From NCBI GenBank assembly GCA_946415365.1, contig CAMKSE010000006.1:1-64000 (forward strand): 64,000 nt of DNA, given 5' to 3'. This stretch comes from an uncultured Prevotellaceae bacterium. GTDB lineage: Bacteria > Bacteroidota > Bacteroidia > Bacteroidales > Bacteroidaceae. The position numbers and the translations under genes are program-made. Below the pieces are notes generated by a model. It had not been told where the DNA came from. It did no database searches and saw only the letters and a program-made list of their open reading frames with translations. This document shows, piece by piece, positions 8,129 through 15,605 of the stretch (position 1 is its first letter; every line of letters begins with the position of its first letter).

Positions 8129-8631
8129 ACTTCATCAAGTACATAGCAGACGAGAGCCACTACAAGGAAGTCTTGTCCCTGGTAGGTAAAGCCAAACAAA
8201 CTGTGTGGATTGGAACGGCAGACATCAAAGACCTGTATGTAGATGATAAACCATTCCTTGCACTGATAGCCTCCTTACTGAAGAAAGGCGTAGAGGTCAG
8301 GCTGATCCATGCCAAGGAACCAGGAACTGCTTGGCGTGAGGATCATGAGAAGCATCCCATTCTCTATGACGGCATGGAGCGTGTGCTATGTCCAAGAGTC
8401 CATTTCAAGCTCATCATCATTGACAGTACCATTGCCTATGTCGGCTCAGCGAACCTGACTGATGCCGGAATGGGCATGAAGTCCCCAAAGAAGCGTAACT
8501 TCGAGACAGGCATCCTGACCGATGACCCCGAGATGCTTGAAGCAGCCATCGAACAGTTCGACAATGTATGGATTGGCAAGTTCTGCAAGGACTGTGGCCG
8601 TAGAGATTATTGTTCAGACCCGATAAAATAA
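8125..8631 (+). CDS. phospholipase D-like protein with a single HKD motif
   Basis: This 168-residue protein contains one HxKxxxxD motif (HFKLIIID, about 93-100) followed by GSANLTDAG, the hallmark of PLD superfamily nucleases such as Nuc and BfiL, which dimerise to form one active site. The C-terminus has a tight cysteine group (CKDCGRRDYC), perhaps a small metal site. No signal peptide is seen, so a cytoplasmic nuclease or phosphodiesterase is likely. It lies between flavin-binding genes in a plus-strand operon. Confidence 0.87.
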   Translation: MNFIKYIADESHYKEVLSLVGKAKQTVWIGTADIKDLYVDDKPFLALIASLLKKGVEVRLIHAKEPGTAWREDHEKHPILYDGMERVLCPRVHFKLIIIDSTIAYVGSANLTDAGMGMKSPKKRNFETGILTDDPEMLEAAIEQFDNVWIGKFCKDCGRRDYCSDPIK

Positions 8632-8637
8632 ACGAAT

Positions 8638-9153
8638 ATGAGGAAATCAAGCAGAGAAATGGATGCCACCTTCGCTTTTGAGGCGCTGGATAAGGCTCCG
8701 TATGTCACCGTCAGTTTTACACGACCAGATGGTAGCCCTTATGGTGTACCCTTGTCATTGGTACGTACAGACGATAAGACTTTCTACTTCCATTGTGCTA
8801 TGGAAGGAGAAAAACTGGACTGTATAACAGCTAACCCGATTGTTGCATTGTCGGCAGTCACCAGATGCACTCCTACCGTTGGCCCAAAGGACGGAAGTTT
8901 TTCACTCCAATATAAATCAGCGATGGCAGTTGGAAAAGCAGAAATCGTATCAGATAGAGAAGAGAAGATAGAGGCTCTGAGGGCAATATGTCTGCGTTTT
9001 CTCCCCAAACATATGGATGCCTTTGATGATGCAATCCAGCGTAGTTTAGAAAGAACGGCAGTAGTTAAGATAACTCTTACAGCACCTCCTACTGGTAAGC
9101 GTAAACAGTATGACAAGCAGGGTGAAGAAATGAAATGGGGACGAATGGAATGA
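8638..9153 (+). CDS. pyridoxamine 5'-phosphate oxidase family protein
   Basis: This 171-residue FMN-binding split-barrel protein resembles the NimA/PNPOx-like group: FEALDKAPYVTVSFTRPDGSPYGVPLSLVRTDDKTFYFHCA, then a C-terminal half ending in PTGKRK. NimA relatives reduce nitro groups; others bind heme or F420. The ATG at 8638 gives the usual basic start, although the ATG at 8659 has an AGAGAA ahead of it. It is third in the flavin reductase operon. Confidence 0.87.
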   Translation: MRKSSREMDATFAFEALDKAPYVTVSFTRPDGSPYGVPLSLVRTDDKTFYFHCAMEGEKLDCITANPIVALSAVTRCTPTVGPKDGSFSLQYKSAMAVGKAEIVSDREEKIEALRAICLRFLPKHMDAFDDAIQRSLERTAVVKITLTAPPTGKRKQYDKQGEEMKWGRME

Positions 9154-9452
9154 ACAAAGTACGAATCACAGCCATACGTCAGACAGTCTATCCTGACCTG
9201 ATGGCGAAGTATGAGAATCCCATCGAGCATACTTGCGATGTCAGGGAGGGGCAGCAATGGATATCAGAGAAAGGAGAATGTCCTGAAGGGATGTGCCCTT
9301 CTGCCTGGTCATCCATGCGGGAGTTTGTAGAGTCTTTGGCCAGAGGTGAGGGGAATTTCTACGATGGCTGGATGAAGAATCCCATGAGTGCGATGATCAG
9401 CTGCAACGACGGTTTTCGTCCGTTCAGTTTCTATATTGAGGTGATTGAGTAA
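9150..9452 (+). CDS. TIGR04076 family protein
   Basis: The protein has 100 residues, starting KVRITAIRQTVYPDL, with a cysteine-containing centre (CPEGMCPSAW) and the ending ISCNDGFRPFSFYIE. This is the layout of the TIGR04076 family, small proteins of unknown function found in anaerobes, often near redox genes. Its ATG overlaps the preceding stop (ATGA), so it is coupled. The convergent yolD-like gene ends four bases beyond it. Confidence 0.85.
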   Translation: MNKVRITAIRQTVYPDLMAKYENPIEHTCDVREGQQWISEKGECPEGMCPSAWSSMREFVESLARGEGNFYDGWMKNPMSAMISCNDGFRPFSFYIEVIE

Positions 9453-9455
9453 TGA

Positions 9456-9860
9456 TCACTCAATCTTTATCTCACTTATGGCATCAAGTGGGACTTTCTT
9501 CCCGTCTGTAAACTCGATGTGCTTTTCATATTCATCGATGCGCTTCACATTGCCCGTATAAGACTGATAGGAACCTCCAGCCTTATGTCTGTCTGGCACG
9601 AAATACTCGATGGTCACAGAAGGATGCTCTGGCAACATGGAAACAATCAATTCCATTTTGCGGTTCATTTCCTCATTGCCGGATTCACTCAACCCTACCC
9701 AGTCATCTGTAAAGCGCCCAGACTCTCGAATTGCAGCATCATAGCCTGTCAATGCGGCAAAGGGAGCAAACTGGGCTGCACGGTTCCACATTGACATCCT
9801 CGGGTGATGCTTTGGCTCATAGTGAGGCAGATTGATGATATCGTCGTAGTCGTGGGTCAT
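9456..9860 (-). CDS. YolD-like protein, full length
   Basis: This 134-residue protein carries the YolD-like motif HHPRMSMWNRAAQFAPFAALTGYDAAI (16-42), followed by the beta-rich half seen in YolD proteins (IEYFVPD...GNVKRIDEYEKHIEFTDGKKVPLDAISEIKI). In Bacillus, YolD proteins pair with YqjW/UvrX Y-family polymerases and are thought to be UmuD-like partners. Its ATG overlaps the original stop of the polymerase frame. A shortened paralogue lies at 62537-62734. Confidence 0.88.
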   Translation of the reverse strand: MTHDYDDIINLPHYEPKHHPRMSMWNRAAQFAPFAALTGYDAAIRESGRFTDDWVGLSESGNEEMNRKMELIVSMLPEHPSVTIEYFVPDRHKAGGSYQSYTGNVKRIDEYEKHIEFTDGKKVPLDAISEIKIE

Positions 9861-11368
9861 GCCTTGTGTCCTCCTATTTGCTCGTTGCGTTCCTTGGCCG
9901 TGGCACCTTCCTCAAAGTTCATACCTCTAAGGATGGCGTTCTTACCAAAACGCTGTTTGATCTTCAACTGGGCCTCCTGCATACGGCGTTCTTTATCAAG
10001 CTTGGCTTGCTCTTCCTTCCGCTGTTTTTTTAATGCCTCGTAGTCGGTGAAGAGATCAAGCTGCTAGGGGGCATTGTCCTGTGCTGCTACAGATGCCTCG
10101 CTTACCACATGATTGGTTGTCAGGTTAAGCCTGCGAATCAGCAAATCTGGATTCACATGGCAGTCAAACAGCTCTGAAGCACCTTCCATGATAAGGCGCG
10201 AGGATGATGTGGGCTTCTCGAAATTGAAGGAGCCGTGAGCATGTTTCGGCACTTGTTTACCGTAGTAGTTGGCGGTTATCTCTCCATGATACTTGGCTCG
10301 GATTTCAGGACGAGTCAGACTCTCTGCATCATAGCCAACAGTCAGTACCAGTTGGTCTGTCACCAAACGCTTCGAAACCAAGTCGAGTGCCATTCCTTCA
10401 GCCATTTCCTGTATCACCACACGGGCTTTCTTGAAAGTATAAGGCTCCTGTAGAACTTGTCCGCTGCTGAAAGAGTTGGTCTCTGGACGATATGCCTTTA
10501 CAGCTTCCATCGTACATGGTTCCCAGCCCCAGGCATGGTCTATCAGCAGTTCGGCATTCACGCCAAAGAGCCGGTAAAGCAGTCCCTCGTTCTGTATGGA
10601 CATTCGAGCCAGTTTACCCATTGTGTCAATACCATAGACAGCCAGTTTCTCAGCTATACCTCTGCCTACACGCCAAAATTTGGTCAGAGGCTGGTAGTCC
10701 CACAACTCCTGACGATACGACATTTCATCCAATTCTGCGATACGCACACCGTCTTTGTCGGCAGGTGCTTTCTTGGCAACAATATCCATCGCCACCTTTG
10801 CCAGATACATGTTCGTGCCGATACCAGCCGTAGCCGTAATGCCCGTTGTGGCCAGCACGTTGCGGATCATCTTCATGGCTAGTTCATGCGCCGACAACTT
10901 ATAGGTTCTCAGATAGGCCGTCACATCCATGAATACCTCATCGATGCTATAGACGTGTATATCTTCAGGAGCAATGTATTTCAGATAGGTCTCATAGACC
11001 TTGGTGCTCACTTCCATATAGTGAGCCATACGGGGTGGGGCAGCGATGTAGTCGAGTTCTAGGCTTGGATTGGCTTTCAGTTCTGAATCATTGTAGGATT
11101 TGCCTGTCATCCTCCACTCGGCAGCTCTCTTGCGCTCATTGTTGACCTCACGCACTCTCTGAACCACCTCAAACAGTCGCGCACGTCCTCCGATGCCGTA
11201 TGCTTTCAACGACGGAGAAACAGCCAGACAGATGGTTTTCTCCGTTCGCGACACGTCAGCCACGACAAGGTTTGTGGTCAGCGGGTCAAGTCCTCTGTCC
11301 ACACACTCTACAGAGGCGTAGAAGGACTTTAAATCGATGGCAATATATGTCCGCTGCTGCTCTTGCAT
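9857..11368 (-). pseudogene. Y-family DNA polymerase (UvrX/DinB-like), amber-truncated before the clamp motif
   Basis: From 11368 the frame encodes 434 residues: IDLKSFYASVECVDRG with the first Asp, then VYSIDEVFMD with the Asp-Glu pair, then the little-finger domain. It stops at a TAG at 10064-10066. The paralogue at 62731-64000 has CAG there, and both copies continue alike: QLDLFTDYEALKKQ and about 60 more residues to 9857. The stop removes the QQLDLF beta-clamp binding motif and a charged coiled tail. The polymerase core is intact, so a clamp-less protein may still be made. It is the middle gene of a three-gene operon. Confidence 0.88.
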
Positions 11369-11373
11369 ACATT

Positions 11374-11712
11374 CTATCTGATGATCTTCGCTTTCTGTAG
11401 ATTGGTCATATCGTTCCAGAACTCGGACTGCTCTGCTTCATCATAATTCTGGGAGGTCATTTCAGCGAGAATGGCATCAAGAAGCTGTATCTTCGTCACC
11501 TGCAGGTCAGGATCCACATCGATAGGATAGGTGACAATATCCCCTAAAGAACCGATGTGAACATTATATACGGCTACCTCTCCATTCACCATCTTGACCT
11601 CAATATGTCTGCTGGAACCATATTCAGGCTTTACCTTCAACAGTTCCTGGTAGAGTGGGTAGTCCGTATATTCCTCGGGACTTACGGATGATAATAACTC
11701 TTTTAGCGTCAT
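11374..11712 (-). CDS. hypothetical protein upstream of the polymerase
   Basis: This is a 112-residue acidic protein (TLKELLSSVSPEEYTDYPLYQELLKVKPEYG...) that I do not recognise. It has an N-terminal helical part, a beta-rich centre (IEVKMVNGEVAVYNVHIG) and a helical end. Its stop is five bases before the polymerase ATG, and a promoter precedes it, so it is the first gene of the polymerase/YolD operon. It may be a regulator or partner of the polymerase; that is inference from position only. Confidence 0.7.
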   Translation of the reverse strand: MTLKELLSSVSPEEYTDYPLYQELLKVKPEYGSSRHIEVKMVNGEVAVYNVHIGSLGDIVTYPIDVDPDLQVTKIQLLDAILAEMTSQNYDEAEQSEFWNDMTNLQKAKIIR

Positions 11713-11738
11713 ATCTTATCGATGTTCTATTTCGTGTG

Positions 11739-11746
11739 CAAAGGTA
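11739..11746 (-). promoter_or_regulatory. -7 box (TACCTTTG) of the polymerase/YolD operon
   Basis: The minus strand reads TACCTTTG, followed by GCAC, a strong Bacteroidota match, about 27 bases before the ATG at 11712. Confidence 0.65.
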
Positions 11747-11898
11747 CAAAAAATATGGCGAAATAACGCTGACATCCCTGAAAACAGGCACTTTTTTGAT
11801 AACTATTAAAGATTGGGTAGGGAAAATCCCCATGATATTTTAGGGGTTTTGACCTTGCAGAATAGGACTTTTCTCTTTCAAACCTCATTAAATCACCC

Positions 11899-11906
11899 TA
11901 TCTTTG
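11899..11906 (+). promoter_or_regulatory. -7 box (TATCTTTG)
   Basis: TATCTTTGC lies about 55 bases before the ATG at 11960 and fits the Bacteroidota consensus. Confidence 0.6.
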
Positions 11907-11959
11907 CATCGTGAACATGAAACAAATGTTGAACCATTTAAAGAATAGGAGACAAAGTT

Positions 11960-12337
11960 ATGAAGACAATGAATAAGGTGATCGCAGCCATGATGATGGC
12001 CATCACATTTGCAATGCCGGCAATGGCAGGTAATAAGAATAGCAACAGCAAGAAGGACAAGGTTGTTGCAGTGAATAATAAGAAGGTGTCGCACTTCGAT
12101 AAGAAGGTGGATAAAAAGACCGCACACTTCGATGCTCACAAGCATGCTTATCGTCCTGACGTGAAGGCCTGCACCTTCAAGGTGAGCCGTCATGACTCTC
12201 ATAAGAAGGTTGTAGCAAAGGCAGAGCACATGAAAGGCGTAATGAACACAAAGTGGAATCCGCGTACACGTGAGCTGACTGTCATCTACGATGCCAAAGT
12301 AACGTCAGCCCGTCATATCATGCACTTCATGGCATAG
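11960..12337 (+). CDS. exported His/Lys-rich protein with a degenerate HMA-like domain
   Basis: This 125-residue protein has a signal peptide (MNKVIAAMMMAITFAMPAMAG), a Lys/His-rich linker (NKKVSHFDKKVDKKTAHFDAHKHAY) and a C-terminal segment, ACTFKVSRHDSHKKVVAKAEHMKGV then ELTVIYDAKVTSARHIMHF. The last part follows the pattern of heavy-metal-associated domains, but the CxxC pair is replaced by HDSH. The protein may bind metal through His in the periplasm. A terminator follows. The HMA resemblance is my reading of the pattern. Confidence 0.7.
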   Translation: MKTMNKVIAAMMMAITFAMPAMAGNKNSNSKKDKVVAVNNKKVSHFDKKVDKKTAHFDAHKHAYRPDVKACTFKVSRHDSHKKVVAKAEHMKGVMNTKWNPRTRELTVIYDAKVTSARHIMHFMA

Positions 12338-12363
12338 TTGCCATTCCATATAAAATCCAGAAG

Positions 12364-12395
12364 AAGCCCCGGCTTGCAAACGCAGGTCGGGGCTT
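12364..12395. terminator. intrinsic terminator between convergent genes
   Basis: AAGCCCCG at 12364-12371 pairs with CGGGGCTT at 12388-12395. It lies between the 11960 gene and the convergent Hsp20 gene and may serve both. Confidence 0.65.
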
Positions 12396-12419
12396 TGATT
12401 AGTGTTTTGAAATTTTAGC

Positions 12420-12845
12420 TTACGAGACCTCAATGGCCTTGGTGACCTTCTCCTTTGGCTCGGTCTTCGGCATGGTGATGGTCAGGATGCCGTCCTCGAC
12501 CTTGGCAGAGATCTGATCTTTCACCACATCGTCTGGCAGCACGTAGTTCTGCTCGTAGTTTGAGTAGCTGAACTCACGGCGCAGATAGTGATGGTGCTTG
12601 TCCTCATGCTTGTGTTCCTGTTTGTTCTCAATGGCGATGGTGAGGTTGCCCTCGTCATTGATGGCTACGCGGCAATATTCTTTCTTGATGCCTGGAGCTG
12701 CAAGTTCCATCGTGTAGGCCTTCTCACTCTCCTTGACATTGACTGCGGGTGCTGTACTGTTGGCACGAGGCATGAAATCAGTGTTAAAGAAATCATCAAA
12801 CATTGTTGGGAACCAACCATTGCTTTTCATTAATCCGTTCAACAT
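12420..12845 (-). CDS. Hsp20/alpha-crystallin small heat-shock protein
   Basis: This 141-residue small heat-shock protein prevents aggregation of unfolded proteins in the cytoplasm. The N-terminal arm (NGWFPTMFDDFFNTDF) is followed by an alpha-crystallin domain (APAVNVKESEKAYTMELAAPGIKKEYCRV... ISAKVEDGILTITMPK) and a short charged tail. The ATG at 12845 has an AGGAGGT Shine-Dalgarno seven bases upstream, which is unusually strong for Bacteroidota. A perfect inverted repeat lies upstream at 12958-12999. Confidence 0.95.
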   Translation of the reverse strand: MLNGLMKSNGWFPTMFDDFFNTDFMPRANSTAPAVNVKESEKAYTMELAAPGIKKEYCRVAINDEGNLTIAIENKQEHKHEDKHHHYLRREFSYSNYEQNYVLPDDVVKDQISAKVEDGILTITMPKTEPKEKVTKAIEVS

Positions 12846-12957
12846 AATCAATACCTCCTAATTATACTTTTAAATTTGACATTTTGTTACTTGATTGCCT
12901 CTGCTTTCGCTTCAGCTTTCACTAACAGATAAGCAAAGTACATGCCTATGGAAAGAA

Positions 12958-12999
12958 TCCGTGCCAGAATGACAATCTCAGAAGTCAAACTGGCACGGA
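12958..12999. repeat. perfect 10-bp inverted repeat
   Basis: TCCGTGCCAG at 12958-12967 is repeated inverted as CTGGCACGGA at 12990-12999, with a 22-base loop. It lies in the 234-base gap between the Hsp20 and MFS genes, both on the minus strand. It could be the MFS terminator stem or an operator for Hsp20. Short TTAAAC repeats follow at 13001-13047. Confidence 0.55.
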
Positions 13000-13079
13000 A
13001 TTTAAACTCGCTTAAACTATGCTGACAATTTATTAAACTCAGTTAAACATTGACAGCATAATCCAATAGTACATTGTGA

Positions 13080-14249
13080 TTACTTCGGCGGCAGACTTTG
13101 GAAATGCCGTGTTGCCCAAACCTGAACGAGGAAGACGAGGCAGAGCAGGATGGCAACCTTGTAAGGAGCAGTGAGATCGGCCCCAAACAGATTGTGCGAC
13201 AGCGGTATGACTACTAGGGGCGAGACGAACTGCCCCAGGTAGAGGGCTGCGGAGAGCAGAGGCATGACAGTGGTGGCAGAGTTCTTACCTCCCTTGATGC
13301 TTGCGATGGTGTTTAGGTAAGGCACACCCACGCCGTTGGCTATGCCGATAAATGCAGATCCGATGAGTATCATCGCAACACTGGGAACAAGATAGGAAGC
13401 GTAGCCCAGCAGGAAGAATAGTGGAGCGAAGTATTTGATGGGCTGGCGGAACCAGTGCATCAGAGAACCAAAGACTATTCCCACGAAGAAAGCCACGACA
13501 TCGAGTCCAACCATAATCATTGTGACGGCCTCGCTGGAAAGTGCTGTCTGCTGGCGGGCGATGATGGCGAAGTTAGTTGGGAACACGAAGAAAATCATCA
13601 TCAGCAAAAGCATGCCAACGACTGAGGGATGAAACTTCAGCAGCTGGCGAGGTTCGAAGGGGATGCCACGCTTGTTGGCAGAGCCGAGTTGCTCATTTGG
13701 TAGCCACAGCCACACCATCACGACGGCTATCAGTCCCATGAGATAGACCAGGAAGGCGTAGTTCCACTCAATCGTAGCCAACAGTCCTGCCAATAATGTT
13801 GCTACCACACCTCCCATCTGGTTCATGGCAGCCGAGAGTCCCATCAGCCTTGCCTGTTCCTCTGGAGGGAAGTAGTAAGCCAGCAGCCCAGTAGAGAGTG
13901 GCATGATGAGTCCGACGCTGATGCCAAGCATGGCTCGCATTACAAGCAACACATGGATGTCATTGACGAAGAAACATCCCGCTCCTGCCGTCACATAGAG
14001 CAATAGCCCCGTAGTGGCAATGGCCCTTGTCCGCAGGCATCGACTGATGGAGAGGAAAAAGAAGTTGGTGACGATGATGAGCAGCGCGGGCATGCTCACG
14101 ATGAGCTGTACCAGCAGGTCGTTTTCCTGAGAGAAGTGAGCCTTGATGATGCCCAGTGCGGGGGCGATGGCGGCTCCTGCCATCACGGTGAGCAGCGACA
14201 TCGACAGGATGGTAGCCGTCACTCTTTTCGTAACGTTTGTTTTGTCCAT
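13080..14249 (-). CDS. MFS transporter
   Basis: This 389-residue major facilitator protein has 12 hydrophobic segments and MFS signatures: MAGAAIAPALGIIKAHF in the first helix region, LRTRAIATTGLL after helix 2, and MRAMLGISVGLIMPLSTGLLAYYFPPEEQARLMG (motif C-like). It is probably a drug or metabolite proton antiporter of the inner membrane. The frame is open to 14318, but the ATG at 14249 (MDKTNVTKRV) fits the family and its promoter at 14308-14315. The substrate is unknown. Confidence 0.92.
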   Translation of the reverse strand: MDKTNVTKRVTATILSMSLLTVMAGAAIAPALGIIKAHFSQENDLLVQLIVSMPALLIIVTNFFFLSISRCLRTRAIATTGLLLYVTAGAGCFFVNDIHVLLVMRAMLGISVGLIMPLSTGLLAYYFPPEEQARLMGLSAAMNQMGGVVATLLAGLLATIEWNYAFLVYLMGLIAVVMVWLWLPNEQLGSANKRGIPFEPRQLLKFHPSVVGMLLLMMIFFVFPTNFAIIARQQTALSSEAVTMIMVGLDVVAFFVGIVFGSLMHWFRQPIKYFAPLFFLLGYASYLVPSVAMILIGSAFIGIANGVGVPYLNTIASIKGGKNSATTVMPLLSAALYLGQFVSPLVVIPLSHNLFGADLTAPYKVAILLCLVFLVQVWATRHFQSLPPK

Positions 14250-14307
14250 AAATATCTGTGGAGTTGTAAGCTCTACCAAGCTATAGAGTCGTTGTTGAAA
14301 TCGGCTG

Positions 14308-14315
14308 CAAAGGTA
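14308..14315 (-). promoter_or_regulatory. -7 box (TACCTTTG) of the MFS gene
   Basis: The minus strand reads TACCTTTGC about 58 bases before the ATG at 14249. Confidence 0.6.
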
Positions 14316-14455
14316 CAAATAAAAGTTAAAACACAGGCTGTTTTCATCTTAAAAATCGAAAAAGTGATGCTTTGTAGCGTTCGTAAAATCGACTTTTTTT
14401 GTTAATTTTGTACTTGAAATATTGATCCTAAAGTATCACTTTAAAAAGAAGAATT

Positions 14456-14767
14456 ATGTCAAAGACAGTAGAGATTCAGATTGAGAAGAGTCGCAGCCTC
14501 ATGGAGGGCCTGCGCCGTCATGTCAAGGAAATGGGCGAGCGTGGTGTCACCAACGAAGAGATCAACGCAATGGAACAGTCCGTCAAGGAACTGGAGGCCG
14601 TGAACTCCGAGGTGGACAGCATTCGTGAACAGCTCACGCCAACGGTGGCAAAACTAAAACTCGTAATGGATCGCGTAAAGGAGGCCTACACCGAGAAGAA
14701 AAAGACGCTGAAGGGCTACTACCCCCAGGAGCGCTGGATGGACTACGGTGTACCCGACAAGCGATAG
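14456..14767 (+). CDS. small coiled-coil protein, unknown
   Basis: This 103-residue, highly charged protein is almost all helical (SKTVEIQIEKSRSLMEGLRRHVKEMGERGVTNEEINAMEQSVKELEAVNSEVDSIREQLTP...) with heptad-like spacing and a Tyr/Trp-containing tail (LKGYYPQERWMDYGVP). I do not recognise the family. It has an ATG after AAGAAGAAT and is followed directly by palindromic tandem repeats. It is probably a real single gene. Confidence 0.7.
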   Translation: MSKTVEIQIEKSRSLMEGLRRHVKEMGERGVTNEEINAMEQSVKELEAVNSEVDSIREQLTPTVAKLKLVMDRVKEAYTEKKKTLKGYYPQERWMDYGVPDKR

Positions 14768-14771
14768 GACG

Positions 14772-14830
14772 ATTGGTGAGCACCATCGGCCAATTGGTGC
14801 TCACCATCGGCCAATTGGTGCTCACCATTG
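14772..14830. repeat. 21-bp tandem repeat with alternating palindrome arms
   Basis: ATTGGTGAGCACCATCGGCCA is followed by ATTGGTGCTCACCATCGGCC and a partial third unit. The ten-base core is GGTGAGCACC at 14775-14784 and its exact inverse, GGTGCTCACC, at 14796-14805 and 14817-14826. Unit 1 can pair with unit 2 or 3. It starts right after the stop of the 14456 gene, so one hairpin may end transcription. Confidence 0.8.
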
Positions 14831-14881
14831 TCTTCTATGTTCATCTCGGCTTAGCACTCCATGATGCATTTTCCAGGCATA

Positions 14882-15574
14882 CTAGTTAACGAACTCATTA
14901 TCCTTCAACCATTCGTCAAGTGACTGCTCTGCCTTGTCCATCTCTCTGTCGTAGATGGCTGGTCCCTGAACAACATTCGCCTTGGGGAACAACTTACGGA
15001 CAGTCGGGACAGTCCTGCAGAAGCGATTGCCGCCATGAGTGGTGAAAAGCACGATGGTCTTGCCGCTGAAATCATATCCTTCGAGGAAGGAATAGATGGC
15101 CATCGGCATGTCGTACCACCACAAGGGATAGCCAACGAAGATGACATCATAGTCGGAGAAGTTCTCCACCTTCGATTTCAGTTCTGGTTTCATATGGCTG
15201 GCATTCTCCACTTTGGTCTCGTCAAGCAGGGCTTTGGGTTCCGTAGGATAGCTCCGCACGGTTTCTATCCTGAACAAGTCGGCATTGAGTTTCTTGCTCA
15301 GAATATCGGCTACATACTCCGTGTTACCATAGAGTTGGCCGTCCTTCACGACATTGCTGGCTCCAGACGTTGCATCCAGATCAGGATAATCAGGACTCGG
15401 CCAGGAGAAATAAGTCACGAGGAAACGGGAATCCTTGCCGATGGCCTTGATGCCTGCCGCCTGCTCTTCCTGACTTTGCTCGTACTTGTCAAAACGGTGG
15501 CGATACATATATGTACCTACGACTGCTGTGATAATGACAGCCAACAACACACCAAAGACTATTTTCTTTTTCAT
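14882..15574 (-). CDS. membrane-anchored flavodoxin family protein
   Basis: This 230-residue protein has an N-terminal membrane anchor (KIVFGVLLAVIITAVVGTYMYRHRF) and a flavodoxin fold. Visible parts are LVTYFSWPSPD, the NTEYVADILSKKLNADLFRIE helix-strand, YDVIFVGYPLWWYDMPMAIYSFLEGYDFSGKTIVLFTTHGG, and a typical end (LDEWL). It belongs to the flavodoxin-4-like group and should carry FMN on the periplasmic side or at the membrane. It is followed by the DUF362 gene's reading direction, and both may share redox roles. Confidence 0.88.
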   Translation of the reverse strand: MKKKIVFGVLLAVIITAVVGTYMYRHRFDKYEQSQEEQAAGIKAIGKDSRFLVTYFSWPSPDYPDLDATSGASNVVKDGQLYGNTEYVADILSKKLNADLFRIETVRSYPTEPKALLDETKVENASHMKPELKSKVENFSDYDVIFVGYPLWWYDMPMAIYSFLEGYDFSGKTIVLFTTHGGNRFCRTVPTVRKLFPKANVVQGPAIYDREMDKAEQSLDEWLKDNEFVN

Positions 15575-15605
15575 TTTCAGCGATTTGCGAGTGACAACGG
15601 TGACA

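Noticed and set aside
10064..10066. Genome-wide TAG reassignment to Gln
   Set aside because: TAG is the natural end of many intact genes in the window, such as the lactonase-like, LysR and hipB genes.
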